Assembly (NCBI GenBank): GCA_945883495.1 | Contig: CAMCXS010000006.1 | Span: 62,001-126,000, forward strand | Direction: 5' to 3' | DNA from: Akkermansia muciniphila | Lineage (GTDB): Bacteria; Verrucomicrobiota; Verrucomicrobiia; Verrucomicrobiales; DEV007 | Length of the DNA stretch: 64,000 nucleotides | Part shown: piece by piece, positions 54,001-63,524 of the stretch | Layout of the letters: every line of letters begins with the position of its first letter | Position numbering within the stretch: the stretch's first letter is position 1 | Position numbers and translations under genes: made by a program | The notes under the pieces: generated by a model | The model's input: only the letters and a program-made list of their open reading frames with translations | Told to the model about the DNA's origin: nothing | Database searches by the model: none

Positions 54001-57000
54001 GCAAGTCCTGCGTAGGTGAGGTTCACCTGCAATCCCGGAGGCGTGGTGGCCGTCGTGACGGAGCGGGCGGTGCCGTCGTAGGTTTGGTTCAGCGCGCTCA
54101 AGGTGATGCTGCCCTCCGCTTTGAGGACGTTTAGGGTCAGGGGCGCGGCGGCCGCGGGGGCATAGTTTGCGTTTCCGGCTTGCGAGGCGGTGACGATGAC
54201 TTCTCCAGAGGCGGTGAAGGACAGGGAGTTACCGTCCGTGAGGACCCCGGGTCCACTGGTGACGGCAAAGGTGACCGGATTGCCCGAGTCGCCCCCCGTG
54301 GCGGAGATTACGACAGTGGCGGTGGCCAAGGGATCGGGAATCGAGGGGAATTGAATCGTTTGAGAGGCCTTGCTCACGGCCAAGGTCCCGGTGACAGTGC
54401 CTTGATAGCGAGAATCGTTGATGGTGGCCGAGATCGGGTAGCTGCCAACGTTGACCGGGGGGTGGGAACTGCCAGCGTAGGTGATGTTTACGGTCAGGTT
54501 CGGGGGCGTGGTGGTGGCGGTGACGATGCGGGCGGTGCCGTCGTAGGTTTGCTGGAGAGAGCCAAGGGAGATGCTGGCGGCGGCTTTGGTGACGTTCACC
54601 GTGCGGGCCAGGTCTGAAGCGGCGGCGTAGTTCGCGTTCCCAGCCTGGGAGGCGGTGACGATGACCTGGCCGGAGGCGGAGAAGCTCAAGGAATTCCCAC
54701 CCGTGATCTGTCCGGGTCCACTGGTGACGGCAAAGGTGACCGGGTTGCCCGAGCTCCCGCCGGTGGCCGCCAAGAGAACGGTGGCGGTGGCGGTTTGAGT
54801 GGGGATGGTGGGAAAGTCAATGGTCTGCGAAGCCTTGGCCACTACCAGGGTGCCCGTGGCGGAACCCTGATAACGGAGGTCATCAATGGTGGCCACAATG
54901 GCATAGCTCCCAGCATCGACGGGGGGCTGGGCGCCGCCGGCGTAGGTGAGGGTTGTGGTCAAGCCCGGGGGCGAAGTGGTGGCCGTGACGGTGCGCGCTG
55001 AGCCGTTGTAGGTCTGGTTGAGTGGGGCCAAGCTGATGGGGGCGGTTGCCTTGGCGACGTTGATGAAGAGGACCTTGTTTGGGGCGGGTTCGTGGTTTCC
55101 ATCCCCTGCTTGGGATGCGGTGATGCTGACGACGCCCGCGGTGAGAAAGCTCAGCACATTCCCTCCTGTGAGCACCCCGGGACCTCCGCTGAGGGCAAAG
55201 GTGATCGGATTCCCCGAGGTGCCACCGGTGGCGGACAAGAGAACGGTGGCGGTGGCAACCTGATCGGGCACGGGCGTCAAGACGATCTCTTGGGTCGCGA
55301 TGGTGACGGTGAGGAAACCGGAGGCGGCGCCTTGGTAGAGGGGATGGTTGATGGTCCCCGTCACTGGGTAAGTTCCGCGATTCACCGGGGCTTGGGGCGT
55401 TCCGTTGTAAGTGAATTCCACGGGCAAGCCGGCGGGAACGGTCGTGGCGGAAATCACCCGTGGCATGCCGTTGTAAGATTGCGTGAGGGACTCCAGGGAA
55501 ACGAGGGCCATGGCCTTGGAGACCTGGAACCTCTGGATCACGCCGGGGGCCCCGTTGTAATCCTCATTGCCGGCTTGGGAGGCCAAAATGGCCACCTCTC
55601 CCGCGCCGGTGAAGCTCAAGAGATTGCCTCCGGTGAGGGTCGCCGGGCCGCTGTCCACAGAGAAGGTGACCGGGTTGCCAGAGCCCCCGCCGGTGGCGCT
55701 CAAAAGCACGGTGGCGTTCGCCATTTGATCGGGGATGGAGGCGAAGTTGATCGTCTGGTCGAGCTTGGGCGTCTCCACCGTGATGCTGTAAGCCGGCGTG
55801 CTGGGATCGTCCGACGTGAACGTGAGCGTGGCCGTCTTCCGGCCGATGGAGGTGGGGACATGGACCAGCTCCAGAAGCGCCTCGTCGTTTCCAAAGAGGA
55901 CGGAGGAGGAAAGCGCGCCGATTTGGAACTGGCTGAAGTCCCGCCCGGAGAGGGACACGTTGGAAATCGCCAGCCGGTTGGTGCCGCCGTTGGTGAGGGA
56001 GAGCGTGATCGTCTTGCTAGAGCCAACGGCCACCGTGCCCAGGTTGAGGGCGCCACCGGGGGGATGCAGAGTCCCCGCAGGCTGTGCGATCTGGAGCTGC
56101 GCCGGCAAGTCCCGGGTCACACTGAAGAGTTCCGGGCCGGTGGCCGGGTGCATGGCGGAGAAAAAGAGACGGGGCCCCACCGCGGTCAAGGAGCTGGCAA
56201 AGGACGATAGTTCGCCCGGAAAGATGTCCGCGGCCAGATTGGTTCCCACCGCGGTGCCGTCGGTCATCCAAAGTTCGGTCCCGTTGTCGTCATCCGTCGC
56301 CAGGAAGTAGAGGATGTCCCCCATGCGGACGAGCTGGGTCGGCGAGGAGGCCGAGGCTCCTGGCCAGATGTCCTGCAGCAGGAAGGTGCCGTCGGCCGTG
56401 CCGTCGCTGCGCCACAGCTCCCGTCCGTTCACCCCATCGTCCGCCGTGAAGTAGAGGATGCCGCCCATGGCGGCCAGGGAAGCGGGGGAGGAAGACGCCG
56501 ATCCGGGGCGAATATCGCGAACCATGACGGTGCCTTGGGCCGTGCCATCGCTCTTCCACAATTCCGTTCCGCCGGAAGTGCCAGTGGCCGTGAAGAACAA
56601 GGTGCTTCCCACCGCCGTCAAGTTGGAGGGATCGGTACCGAAGCCTCCCGGGTAAATATCCGCCACCAGCACGGTGCCGTCGTCAGTGCCGTCGGTTTTC
56701 CAAAGTTCCGTGCCCACCTCGGTCCGGTTGGCGCTGAAGTAAAGTTCGCCATTCATGACGGCAAAGTTCGCTGGAGAGGAGCTGGAGAGCCCGGGGGCAA
56801 TGTCCTTGACGAGGCGCGTGCCTGCGGTGGTCCCGTCCGTGACCCAAAGTTCCGCGCCCAAGGACTCCTGGGCGCGGAAGTAGATCTTTCCCTTGAATGC
56901 GAAGAAGCCGGTGGGCGAAGATCCAGGGATGCCCTGATTGATGTCCAAAAGCAATGAGGTCCCGCTGGTGGTTCCATCGGTGACCCAAGGTTCGCTGCCG

Positions 57001-60000
57001 AAGGTGCTGTTGTTCGTAGCGGAGAAGACGGTCTTATTCCCCACGCTGGTGAACCCAGTGGGACTGGAGCCTTGACCCGAGGTGGTGACGATGTCCGCCA
57101 GAAGGAAGGTGCCAGCGGACGTTCCATCGGAAACATGAGGTTCCTGATCTGCCGCTATACCCGTGGCGCTGGCGGCAAAGATCGCCTTCGCTCCTTGAGG
57201 GGCAATGCCGGTCGGGCTACTGCTGGTCAATCCGCTGATGATATCCTTGATCCTGGTAGTCGATGCCGTGGTGCCTCCGCTGCGCCAAAGTTCGGTTCCT
57301 GATGTGGAGTCAGTCGCTGCGAAGAAGAGCGTCCCATCGATGTTGCGCAAGCTCGACGGGGATGCTGCGGCGGTCCCGGCCGCGAGGTCTCCGAGCGGAA
57401 AGGTGGTCGGCGCCGTTCCTTGACTGCGCCAGAGTTCACGGCCCGTGGCTCCGTCGTCGGCGGTGAACAAAACCAGGCCATTGAGGTCCATCAGAGCGAT
57501 GGGGCTGGACGAACTGGTGCCCACGAAGATGTCGCGGACCTGCACCGTCCCAGCATTTGTTCCGTCCGTCTTCCACAGCTCGCGTCCCCCTTCTGGACTT
57601 GTCGCGACAAAGTAGAGGATCCCTCCGCTTACTCGAAAAAGTGCCGGTGAGGATGAACTGGCTCCGCCGACGGCGATATCTTTGATCAAGACCGTTCCGA
57701 CGCTCGTGCCATCGCTCTTCCATAGCTCGATTCCTTCAGTAAAGGTGATCGCCGCGAAATAGAGTTCCCCGTTGAAAACCGTGAACGAGGGAGACAACAG
57801 CCCATTGCTGCTGCCGGGCTCGATGTCCTTCACCAAGGTCGTCCCTATCGTGGTTCCATCGGACCGCCACAGTTCCGTGCCCTCCTCGGCAGTGATGGCC
57901 GTGAAGTAAAGAACGGAGCCGTTGGCAATCATGTTCGACACGAAGGATCCCGAGGTGCCGGGAACGATGTCGCGGACCAGGGTTGTGCCCGCGGTGGTTC
58001 CGTTGGTCTTCCAGAGTTCCGACCCGTTTGCCGCAGTTGTGGCGGTGAAGAACACCTGGTTCCCCACGACTCTCAGGCTGGAAGGGCTGGAGCTGGAACC
58101 GCCGCTGTTGATGTCCAGGACCAGTTGGGTCCCCGCACTGGTGCCGTCGGATCTCCAGAGCTCCGCACCTCCGGTCGAACCCGTCGCCGAAAAGAGCAGG
58201 GTGCCATTTAAATTGACGAGATTTCCTGGGGTCGAGCTGAAGGACCCGGGGAAGATATCCGCCACCTGAACCGTTCCTGCCGCGGTCCCGTCGGTTTTCC
58301 AGAGTTCACGACCGCTCGACGAGGTGAACGCCGTAAAGAAGAGGGTGGAACCAACCGCCACCAATGAGGTTGGGGTGGTTAAACTGACACCCGCCGAGAG
58401 GTCGCTGACGACCCGGGTTCCTCCGGGCGTTCCGTCCGTCACCCAAAGCTGGCTTCCTTGGGATGGGACCTCGGCAACGAAGTAAGCCAAATCTCCGATG
58501 CGCTCCATCAAAGGGGAGAACGAGATGCCCTGAGGCCCGGGCACGAAGTCCCGTAGCGGATACGTTCCGGCCGCGGTGCCATCGCTGCGCCAGACTTCGG
58601 TTCCAAGCAGCGGCGTGGTCGCGTAAAAGAGGACGTAGCTGCCCATGGACAGTGGTTGGGAAATGCTGCTAAAGCCGGCGAGGGACGCGCTGATTTCCGT
58701 CACCAACTGGACTCCGTTGCCTAGGGCGGCCCCGCTCCCGCTCAGGTTTATGGTGAACATCGGAGTGTCCGGATCGGTGCTGTTGATGGTGAGCACGGCT
58801 TGACGCAGCCCGGTGGCCGAAGGGGTGAAGGTGACATCGAGCACCCCAAGAGCGCCAGGAGCGACGAGCGATGGATTGAGGGATCCGGGCACAAAGTCCG
58901 CGGCATGCGTGCCGCTGATGGAGCGGTTACTAAGGTTGAGCACCTGTTCTCCGGTGTTGCGCAGCACGAAGCGGCGCACGGAGCGCGAAGGCAACGGGAT
59001 CGAGCCAAAGGAAACAGTATCGCTCCCGCTGACCAGTCCACTGCCCTCCGGTTGTTCCACCAGAAGGTTGGGGACGGCCCCTCCCGAATTGATCACCAAC
59101 TCCAGGGACCACGACAGGATTGAGCCCCCAGAGAGATCGGTGTCATCCGACACAAACAAACTCCAGGTTCCGGCGGCCGGACTGGCGGTCAGTGCCTGCA
59201 AGCTCGTTCCAATGGTCCCGGTGCCACCCGGCGGCAACGGCTCCGTGGCTTCATAGTTTGCGGGGCGGTAGGTGCCGGAAAGGATCGCCGTGCTGTCGGA
59301 GACGGGGGCGGCCGCGGCATCGTCGAATACCAGGTTGAGCGCAGTGCCGACATTGGTCCCGCCCGCATCGGACATCAGGGCGCAGACCTGACCGGACGGC
59401 GCCATAAGGAACAGGTCGAGATCGTCCAACCGGGAGTGGGTTAAGCCCTGGATGCCGACCCGAAGCGATACGAGGCTGCCCAGCAGGCCGGTCACTTGGA
59501 TGGTGGACGGATAGGGAGAGGCGTTGCCCAGGCTTGGAATGCTGATGAAGGATGCGTTGCTGTAGGAAAACAGGCTGCCCGGTACGATGGTGACCTGGAT
59601 GGATTGGGTGTCGGAACCGTTGGCGTTCGCGGCGGTGATGCCGAAGGTGAAGGTGCCCGCCTGCTCGGCCGTGCCGGAGATCAAGCCGCTGGCGCTCAGA
59701 GTCAGACCAGGTGGCAAGGTCCCACTGGAGACCGCAAACGAGGTCGCGGGAGATGAGGTGGTGATCTGGTGGGAAAAGAGTTGATTCAATCCGCCCCTAA
59801 ACGTCGCCGCACTGGTGATCAGCGGGAGCGGCGGTCCCACCCGGATGTCGTCAAAGGCAAACCCGTCCGAGGGGATGGAGAAGTCGTCATAATGGTTGAA
59901 GCGAATGCGGAACTGATTGCCCCGTGGCAGGCCAAAACTCGTGATCGCCGCGCCGAGATCCACGGAGAAAAGTCTCCAAGCAGCGGAAATCTCGCTGCGC

Positions 60001-62726
60001 AGGGGCTGGACCTCGTACCAAGTCGTGCCGTCGGCGCTGATGGCCACGCCATCGAAGTCGGCTCCGCTGGTGAAGGGAACGGTCGGCGGGCCGTGCGCTT
60101 CATCTCCAAATTCCTTAGCCCAAAACGACAGCTGCAGATCTCCCGATGGCGGCAGATTGATCGTCAAGGTCAGCTCATTGCGCGACAACGTTGTATTTGT
60201 GCTGGAATCCATGAGCAAATGACGCAGTCCGCGATAGGGCTCGTTTGCGGCGGAAACCACCGTGCGTGCGGCATTGGTTCCGCCGATCTCCCAGTAAGTT
60301 CCTAAGGAGTTTTCGAAGTCTTCGAACAGCGGAACGGTGGCTGGGGCGACAATGTTGATCGTCAGGGTTTGGGTGTCGGATCCGGCCGCGTTGGTGGCCG
60401 TGACGTCCACCGGGAAGACGCCCCCGTTTTGCGGTGTTCCCGAAATCTGTCCCGTCACCGGGTTCAGAGTCAGGCCTGACGGAAGGCTGCCGCTCAGGCT
60501 GAACGACTCGGCCGCCACCGATGTGGTGATCTGGTGCGAAAACGGCTGCCCGGCCACCCCGGCGACGGTGTCCGGACTGGTGATGATGGGCCGCGGGTCG
60601 CTGTGCCCGGTGAGGATCAGGGAGAAAGTCTGTTGCCCTTCGGACAAGCTGCCCACATGATCCACGGTGACGGTGTAGATTCCGGGGGCCGGAGGATTGG
60701 AGATGAGGACCTGTTCCACGTTGTCCACCGTGTTCACTCCCGGGACCGCCAGGGCGGTGAGCGCCGCGTTGCTCCAGTCCCCGACGTAGGGCATCACAAA
60801 GGGCAGATGCGTCGTGCCGCCCGGTCCGGTGATGGACAGGTTGAGGTCATTCACCAAGTCTGGGGTCCGGTCATCGTGGGCGGAGACCCCGGTGCCAGCG
60901 GGATCGGTCCAACACAGCGTCGCCCGGATGGGCTGGGTCCCGTCCCAGACGATGGTGTAGGTCTGGGAGCCACCGTTCTGCAAGGTGTCTTCCACCAGGT
61001 GATCGGTGAAGGGGCGATCCGCCTGAGCCCGGATGATGTCCGCCGCCGCTTTGGTGTTCATCAAACCCCAGCCATACTGGTAATCCGGCCCAGCCCGTCC
61101 AATGTCATCCGCGGTGTGAATGATCAGCCCCTTGAGCGTGCTCGCCCGCATCACCTCTCCAGGAAAGCGCTGCCCGTAATAATCGATCAGCAGCATCGCG
61201 GAACCACAGGCGTTTGGCGCCGCCATGCTGGTTCCGCTGCTGGAGTAATAGTTGGTATCAGACAGGCTTCCCGACGAGTACAATCCAGCTCCGTTGCCCA
61301 CGATGTCCGGCTTGATCCGTCCATCGTCTGTCGGCCCGGTGGAGCTGAAGCTGGTCAAGGTCGACGGCGCCAGATCCCGGACGCCGGAGGTGACGGCATC
61401 ATTCGCCGCACCGATCGTCATGACGTTTTTGCAACTTTTGTAGGTTCCGGTCAGCAGGTCATATCCGGCCTTGTAGACCCCATCTGCAACGGGATGCTGC
61501 GCCGGATCATACGCTCGCTGGGGTCCGTTTGTCCCTTGAAACCAAGTTTGGCCCGAGGCCGGAGGCGTATCACTCCGGTCGTTGCCAGAGGACCAAAAGG
61601 GAAGGTAATAGGGGAGGTTGAACAGCATTGCGTCGTAGAGCACGCTCACGCTCGTGTCATAGCGCCCATAGACCGTATCGATATCGTTCGCCGGATTGCC
61701 ATCATCCGAGAAGGTGCCGAGCCATGTGGACGTCGCTGGATCCCATCCCAAGCGGAATCCGTAGGAATGGTTGGAGAGATAAATCTTTCCCGGTTCCTCG
61801 GGAAACGAGGCTCCCGCCGCGAGCATCTCCGAAGCCGCATTCGAGGCCTCATAGGCATCGATCGCCGCCATCGGAGCCATTCCCAAAGCGCCAGGATCAA
61901 TGCCAATGGCGGTCAGGGTGCCAGCGACGTGCGTGGCGTGATTACTGACGGTGGTATAGCCGTCTCGCACCGTGACTTTGGTTGGCAGGCCGAATTCCTG
62001 GTGCGTGACGCGGGGGATGCCCTGCGCTTCCCACAAACCAAAAACCAAACCGGCTCCGTTAGCCTGGAAGGGAGTGATGGTGCGAACGAGGTTGGCCGCG
62101 CTGCTGATGGCGGCGTTGGCGTTGTGCGACCCTTCATACAAGGGACGGTCCCCATCGAATCCCACCAGCGCCAGCCGGGTTCCATCCGGATCCACGATCA
62201 GAGTGGGAAGCCCCAGCCGTTTGGCTTTGTCGCGGATCACCTCGGTTTTCTCATCTTCCAAGGCCCGCAGGCGAGCCACCAAGGCCGCCCGCTGCTGGGG
62301 ATCACTCAGCTCCACGCGCCCCATCAGCAGCCCTGCCGCCTCCTCTTCCACTTCGCCAAGCTCCCGCTGCCCTGGGGCCGCGCGGCGGGCCTCCTTCACG
62401 GGACCCGGCCCGGCGGCACCGGCGGCGCCTTGGGGAGCTCCAGCTGGCGCGGCACTCTTCTGCGCGATGCCCAGAGCGCTCCCTGCTGTGCCACGATTGG
62501 GATTGGAATTCACCCCCGTGGACGGTTCCGCCGCCGCCACGCCCTCCGCCCGGCGCCCGCTCCCGGGACCCGATTCCGCCACAGTTCGCGGCGCGGGATC
62601 ATCGCCAGCAGCAGGTGCCGGGTCTTGCCAGCCGCGCCTCACCCAGAGAGCGATGCCGGTGAGAACGGCCACGGCCAGGATGGCTGTCAGGATCCGTGGC
62701 AGGTGTTTTGGATGGAACGGAATCAT
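51066..62726 (-). CDS. Giant exported multidomain protein with N-terminal subtilase domain
   Basis: 3886 residues. A signal or membrane helix lies at ~11-28 and a Pro/Ala/Gly-rich stretch at ~33-120. The subtilase domain is at ~200-560: His263 in NHATHVAGTLT, oxyanion Asn382 in WSSGND, Ser500 in SSSGTSMAAPNACGS. The usual Asp position is Glu233 (LVFGLWEAQGIP). Next come putative Ig modules (~730-1050), a P-domain-like segment (~1055-1210), choice-of-anchor D modules (~1256-1342, ~2223-2326), 17 ELWxSDGT repeats (~1385-2170), MBG-type repeats (~2340-3100) and two C-terminal beta-rich modules (~3115-3886). No standard cell-wall sorting signal is seen. Probably a secreted or surface protein for adhesion or protein breakdown. 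It is the largest gene in the window. Confidence 0.88.
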   Translation of the reverse strand: MIPFHPKHLPRILTAILAVAVLTGIALWVRRGWQDPAPAAGDDPAPRTVAESGPGSGRRAEGVAAAEPSTGVNSNPNRGTAGSALGIAQKSAAPAGAPQGAAGAAGPGPVKEARRAAPGQRELGEVEEEAAGLLMGRVELSDPQQRAALVARLRALEDEKTEVIRDKAKRLGLPTLIVDPDGTRLALVGFDGDRPLYEGSHNANAAISSAANLVRTITPFQANGAGLVFGLWEAQGIPRVTHQEFGLPTKVTVRDGYTTVSNHATHVAGTLTAIGIDPGALGMAPMAAIDAYEASNAASEMLAAGASFPEEPGKIYLSNHSYGFRLGWDPATSTWLGTFSDDGNPANDIDTVYGRYDTSVSVLYDAMLFNLPYYLPFWSSGNDRSDTPPASGQTWFQGTNGPQRAYDPAQHPVADGVYKAGYDLLTGTYKSCKNVMTIGAANDAVTSGVRDLAPSTLTSFSSTGPTDDGRIKPDIVGNGAGLYSSGSLSDTNYYSSSGTSMAAPNACGSAMLLIDYYGQRFPGEVMRASTLKGLIIHTADDIGRAGPDYQYGWGLMNTKAAADIIRAQADRPFTDHLVEDTLQNGGSQTYTIVWDGTQPIRATLCWTDPAGTGVSAHDDRTPDLVNDLNLSITGPGGTTHLPFVMPYVGDWSNAALTALAVPGVNTVDNVEQVLISNPPAPGIYTVTVDHVGSLSEGQQTFSLILTGHSDPRPIITSPDTVAGVAGQPFSHQITTSVAAESFSLSGSLPSGLTLNPVTGQISGTPQNGGVFPVDVTATNAAGSDTQTLTINIVAPATVPLFEDFENSLGTYWEIGGTNAARTVVSAANEPYRGLRHLLMDSSTNTTLSRNELTLTINLPPSGDLQLSFWAKEFGDEAHGPPTVPFTSGADFDGVAISADGTTWYEVQPLRSEISAAWRLFSVDLGAAITSFGLPRGNQFRIRFNHYDDFSIPSDGFAFDDIRVGPPLPLITSAATFRGGLNQLFSHQITTSSPATSFAVSSGTLPPGLTLSASGLISGTAEQAGTFTFGITAANANGSDTQSIQVTIVPGSLFSYSNASFISIPSLGNASPYPSTIQVTGLLGSLVSLRVGIQGLTHSRLDDLDLFLMAPSGQVCALMSDAGGTNVGTALNLVFDDAAAAPVSDSTAILSGTYRPANYEATEPLPPGGTGTIGTSLQALTASPAAGTWSLFVSDDTDLSGGSILSWSLELVINSGGAVPNLLVEQPEGSGLVSGSDTVSFGSIPLPSRSVRRFVLRNTGEQVLNLSNRSISGTHAADFVPGSLNPSLVAPGALGVLDVTFTPSATGLRQAVLTINSTDPDTPMFTINLSGSGAALGNGVQLVTEISASLAGFSSISQPLSMGSYVLFYATTPLLGTEVWRSDGTAAGTYPLRDFVPGPQGISFSPLMERIGDLAYFVAEVPSQGSQLWVTDGTPGGTRVVSDLSAGVSLTTPTSLVAVGSTLFFTAFTSSSGRELWKTDGTAAGTVQVADIFPGSFSSTPGNLVNLNGTLLFSATGSTGGAELWRSDGTSAGTQLVLDINSGGSSSSPSSLRVVGNQVFFTATTAANGSELWKTNGTTAGTTLVRDIVPGTSGSFVSNMIANGSVLYFTAITAEEGTELWRSDGTTIGTTLVKDIEPGSSNGLLSPSFTVFNGELYFAAITFTEGIELWKSDGTSVGTVLIKDIAVGGASSSSPALFRVSGGILYFVATSPEGGRELWKTDGTNAGTVQVRDIFVGTSSSSPIALMDLNGLVLFTADDGATGRELWRSQGTAPTTFPLGDLAAGTAAASPSSLRNIDGTLFFAATDSTSGTELWRSGGTTASTTRIKDIISGLTSSSPTGIAPQGAKAIFAASATGIAADQEPHVSDGTSAGTFLLADIVTTSGQGSSPTGFTSVGNKTVFSATNNSTFGSEPWVTDGTTSGTSLLLDINQGIPGSSPTGFFAFKGKIYFRAQESLGAELWVTDGTTAGTRLVKDIAPGLSSSSPANFAVMNGELYFSANRTEVGTELWKTDGTDDGTVLVADIYPGGFGTDPSNLTAVGSTLFFTATGTSGGTELWKSDGTAQGTVMVRDIRPGSASSSPASLAAMGGILYFTADDGVNGRELWRSDGTADGTFLLQDIWPGASASSPTQLVRMGDILYFLATDDDNGTELWMTDGTAVGTNLAADIFPGELSSFASSLTAVGPRLFFSAMHPATGPELFSVTRDLPAQLQIAQPAGTLHPPGGALNLGTVAVGSSKTITLSLTNGGTNRLAISNVSLSGRDFSQFQIGALSSSVLFGNDEALLELVHVPTSIGRKTATLTFTSDDPSTPAYSITVETPKLDQTINFASIPDQMANATVLLSATGGGSGNPVTFSVDSGPATLTGGNLLSFTGAGEVAILASQAGNEDYNGAPGVIQRFQVSKAMALVSLESLTQSYNGMPRVISATTVPAGLPVEFTYNGTPQAPVNRGTYPVTGTINHPLYQGAASGFLTVTIATQEIVLTPVPDQVATATVLLSATGGTSGNPITFALSGGPGVLTGGNVLSFLTAGVVSITASQAGDGNHEPAPNKVLFINVAKATAPISLAPLNQTYNGSARTVTATTSPPGLTTTLTYAGGAQPPVDAGSYAIVATIDDLRYQGSATGTLVVAKASQTIDFPTIPTQTATATVLLAATGGSSGNPVTFAVTSGPGQITGGNSLSFSASGQVIVTASQAGNANYAAASDLARTVNVTKAAASISLGSLQQTYDGTARIVTATTTPPNLTVNITYAGSSHPPVNVGSYPISATINDSRYQGTVTGTLAVSKASQTIQFPSIPDPLATATVVISATGGDSGNPVTFAVTSGPGVLTDGNSLSFTASGEVIVTASQAGNANYAPAAAAPLTLNVLKAEGSITLSALNQTYDGTARSVTTATTPPGLQVNLTYAGLAQAPVDVGSYAVEATINDLRYTGSATGTLNIAPASQSIDFPPIADQIATATVNLSATGGISGNPVVFTVTEGPGSIAGDSVLTFTGTGLVRITASQPGGSNFAPAQEVVRSFVVTPDTSVVALAGLYQEPDGTPRPATVVTVPPGLTIEVTYNGSLVPPVEPGTYAVTATVQDPRYEGQATGTLVLDSRAGKDFSTPSDEVQSPQGIDEIWVPEAAGSYEGFLVDVQDKKTIVGMASLTISPPRRGATDTGGLLSGTVRLNRANASLRGSLGLDGRLIAALPQRFGGHMVVDLGLVRTGEGRAIRGTVSWNNLAATADLVHSSFNARSNPVPARLAATGLYTVLLPSQPGWGNEEPGGDGWATASLSPSGSFALSGQLGDGTSFTEKALLSGNGQMHVYSELYASSPGKGRIAGRVTFRSVAQQPGGEILSDCDGKLTWHKGKDTRVPPREPLYPDDFRLEVSLVGSRFTPPPKGTRVLAFADVYRNAELSLIGPTAPTASSDSADRVVSWFRNNEFVHHGHHRLSGSASARNGSVKGEFVDPGTLAVTRFNGVAFQRQNLVGGVFVRNDASGAVRIEPQVTPYESAPGQLRVGKPTSPPSEPPPVAAVDFNPTQMSGLYHGLLTRTDAVSGAEIVTGALENLRIAATGVLTATLWIDGTAYRVRGTMPRSGPLDLPVARGTLPPAQLRVGLQEIVGSPGAYRFTGSVTVDNVEHTLSGQRQERFTASNRCPQEGAYTFVICSEEGADPATEPAGDGYGTLLVSSAGACSGRVTLADGTTVSLGGFVGRSLQVGQEDTAEWICHHALPGRPSKGYVAGRLTFRRDATGPTDLDGTWRWAKRAGTALASGYPHDLAVTLPVVGCRYTAPSRGARAMSGLAEGFGNVWLRFTGPPLEAGSSDPVFARRATWTSANKLSYPGPETISTTFNARTGLLTGRCVDAFTGINVRFGGVLLQEQNLVSGSYLNGAFPGHFGLQAK
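53440..55700. repeat. MBG-type repeat region inside the giant gene
   Basis: Five tandem copies of about 155 residues (~465 bases). The GNPxTF-like strand recurs near 55680, 55206, 54740, 54275 and 53815. Each copy has ATATVLLSATGG(T/S)SGNP, a LSFxxxGxVxITASQAGN strand and the LNQTYNGxARxVTATTxPPG strand. DNA identity between copies is high, so unequal recombination could change copy number. Confidence 0.85.
56240..58600. repeat. Tandem ELWxSDGT repeats inside the giant gene
   Basis: I count 17 copies of the ELW(R/K)(S/T)DGT motif with its following G-T-x-L-V-x-D-I strand, about 144 bases (48 residues) apart. They probably form one or more beta-propellers. Copies are more varied than the MBG block. 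Confidence 0.82.
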
Positions 62727-63256
62727 GTGGGGTATTGGAGGCTACCGTTCCAAGGGGGGCGCAACGGACCAAGCCGCCGGGCTTCAGGACCGAAAGTGGG
62801 GCTTCGAGCGGAGTCCCCATTTCTGTCTGATTCCCTCCCCCTGGAGCGCACGCCATCCTGAAAAAAACGCCTGCAGCTCTGCAAGGAAAATTCTCATCTC
62901 TCACGATTTTTTTTTGTCAGGGCACAGGGTTCCTTCTTTCATGCCCAAGCCCCCCAGTCTGAAGACCTTTGGCCGCAATCCGTTTCATTCGTTTCACCTT
63001 TCGCGCACCCATGACGGCAAAGCCGCCATTGTCGTGGTCGCGGAACTCCCTATTCTCCTAGAAGCTCCGTTTGGGGCGGGCTCGATCGAAGTCCATGGAT
63101 CGTCTCCAGGAATGATCGAGCGCCGCAGGGATCGAAGCTGTGGCGCTCTTCGGGCGCGCTGGCGATGGCGATGGCGGCGTCTTTGACGGTGTCGCGATTT
63201 CCGTCGAGGACGAGGGGGAGTCGAGGAGGTCGTTGAGGTTCCACTGTTCGCCTCTC
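62727..63256. other. Intergenic region upstream of the giant gene and vapBC
   Basis: 530 bases without a gene I can support. Near 62907 there is an A/T tract of nine T. An ATG at 62941 opens 81 codons that end in a WRWRWRR-like low-complexity run made by GATGGC repeats, so I discount it. An open minus-strand stretch at 63050-63240 lacks a start and a recognisable domain. The promoter of the giant gene must lie at the left edge. Confidence 0.5.
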
Positions 63257-63292
63257 TTGACAGCAAAGCCAGGCTACACGATTTTCGTGTAG
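63257..63292 (+). promoter_or_regulatory. vapBC promoter with palindromic operator
   Basis: TTGACA (63257-63262) is a perfect -35. A perfect palindrome, CTACACGA-TTT-TCGTGTAG (63274-63292), ends 1 base before the vapB ATG and spans the -10 region. This is the expected autoregulation site of an antitoxin, which would block RNA polymerase when bound. Confidence 0.7.
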
Positions 63293-63293
63293 C

Positions 63294-63524
63294 ATGAAAA
63301 ACGTGACCATCACCTTGGATGAAGAGGTGCTGCGTTGGGCCAAGGTCTGGGCGGCCCGACACGACACGAGCGTATCCCGGATGTTGGGGGAAGAACTGCG
63401 GAGGAAAATGCTCTCGGAGAAGCAGTATGAGCGGGCGCGACGGCGCTTCATGGCGAGGCAGCCTGTGCCCTTGAAACCCGCGGACAGACCGTATCCGTCC
63501 CGCGACAGTCTCTATGAGCGATAA
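63294..63524 (+). CDS. VapB-type antitoxin with ribbon-helix-helix N-terminus
   Basis: 76 residues. MKNVTITLDEEVLRWAKVWA then ARHDTSVSRMLGEELRRKM is the strand-helix-helix (RHH) fold that binds the operator. The C-terminal tail (QPVPLKPADRPYPSRDSLYE) would wrap into the toxin active site. It starts 1 base after the palindrome and overlaps the toxin start by 11 bases, so the two are translationally coupled. Confidence 0.85.
   Translation: MKNVTITLDEEVLRWAKVWAARHDTSVSRMLGEELRRKMLSEKQYERARRRFMARQPVPLKPADRPYPSRDSLYER

Noticed and set aside
60534-62861. 775-codon open frame on the plus strand
   Set aside because: It is the reverse complement of the giant subtilase gene; a GC-rich bias keeps this frame open, and no domain is seen in it.
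62941-63186. 81-codon open frame before vapBC
   Set aside because: Ends in GATGGC-derived low-complexity sequence and has no similarity I can name.
63050-63451. Minus-strand open frame before and across vapB
   Set aside because: No clear start, overlaps vapB, and no domain; may be a decayed fragment but unsupported.
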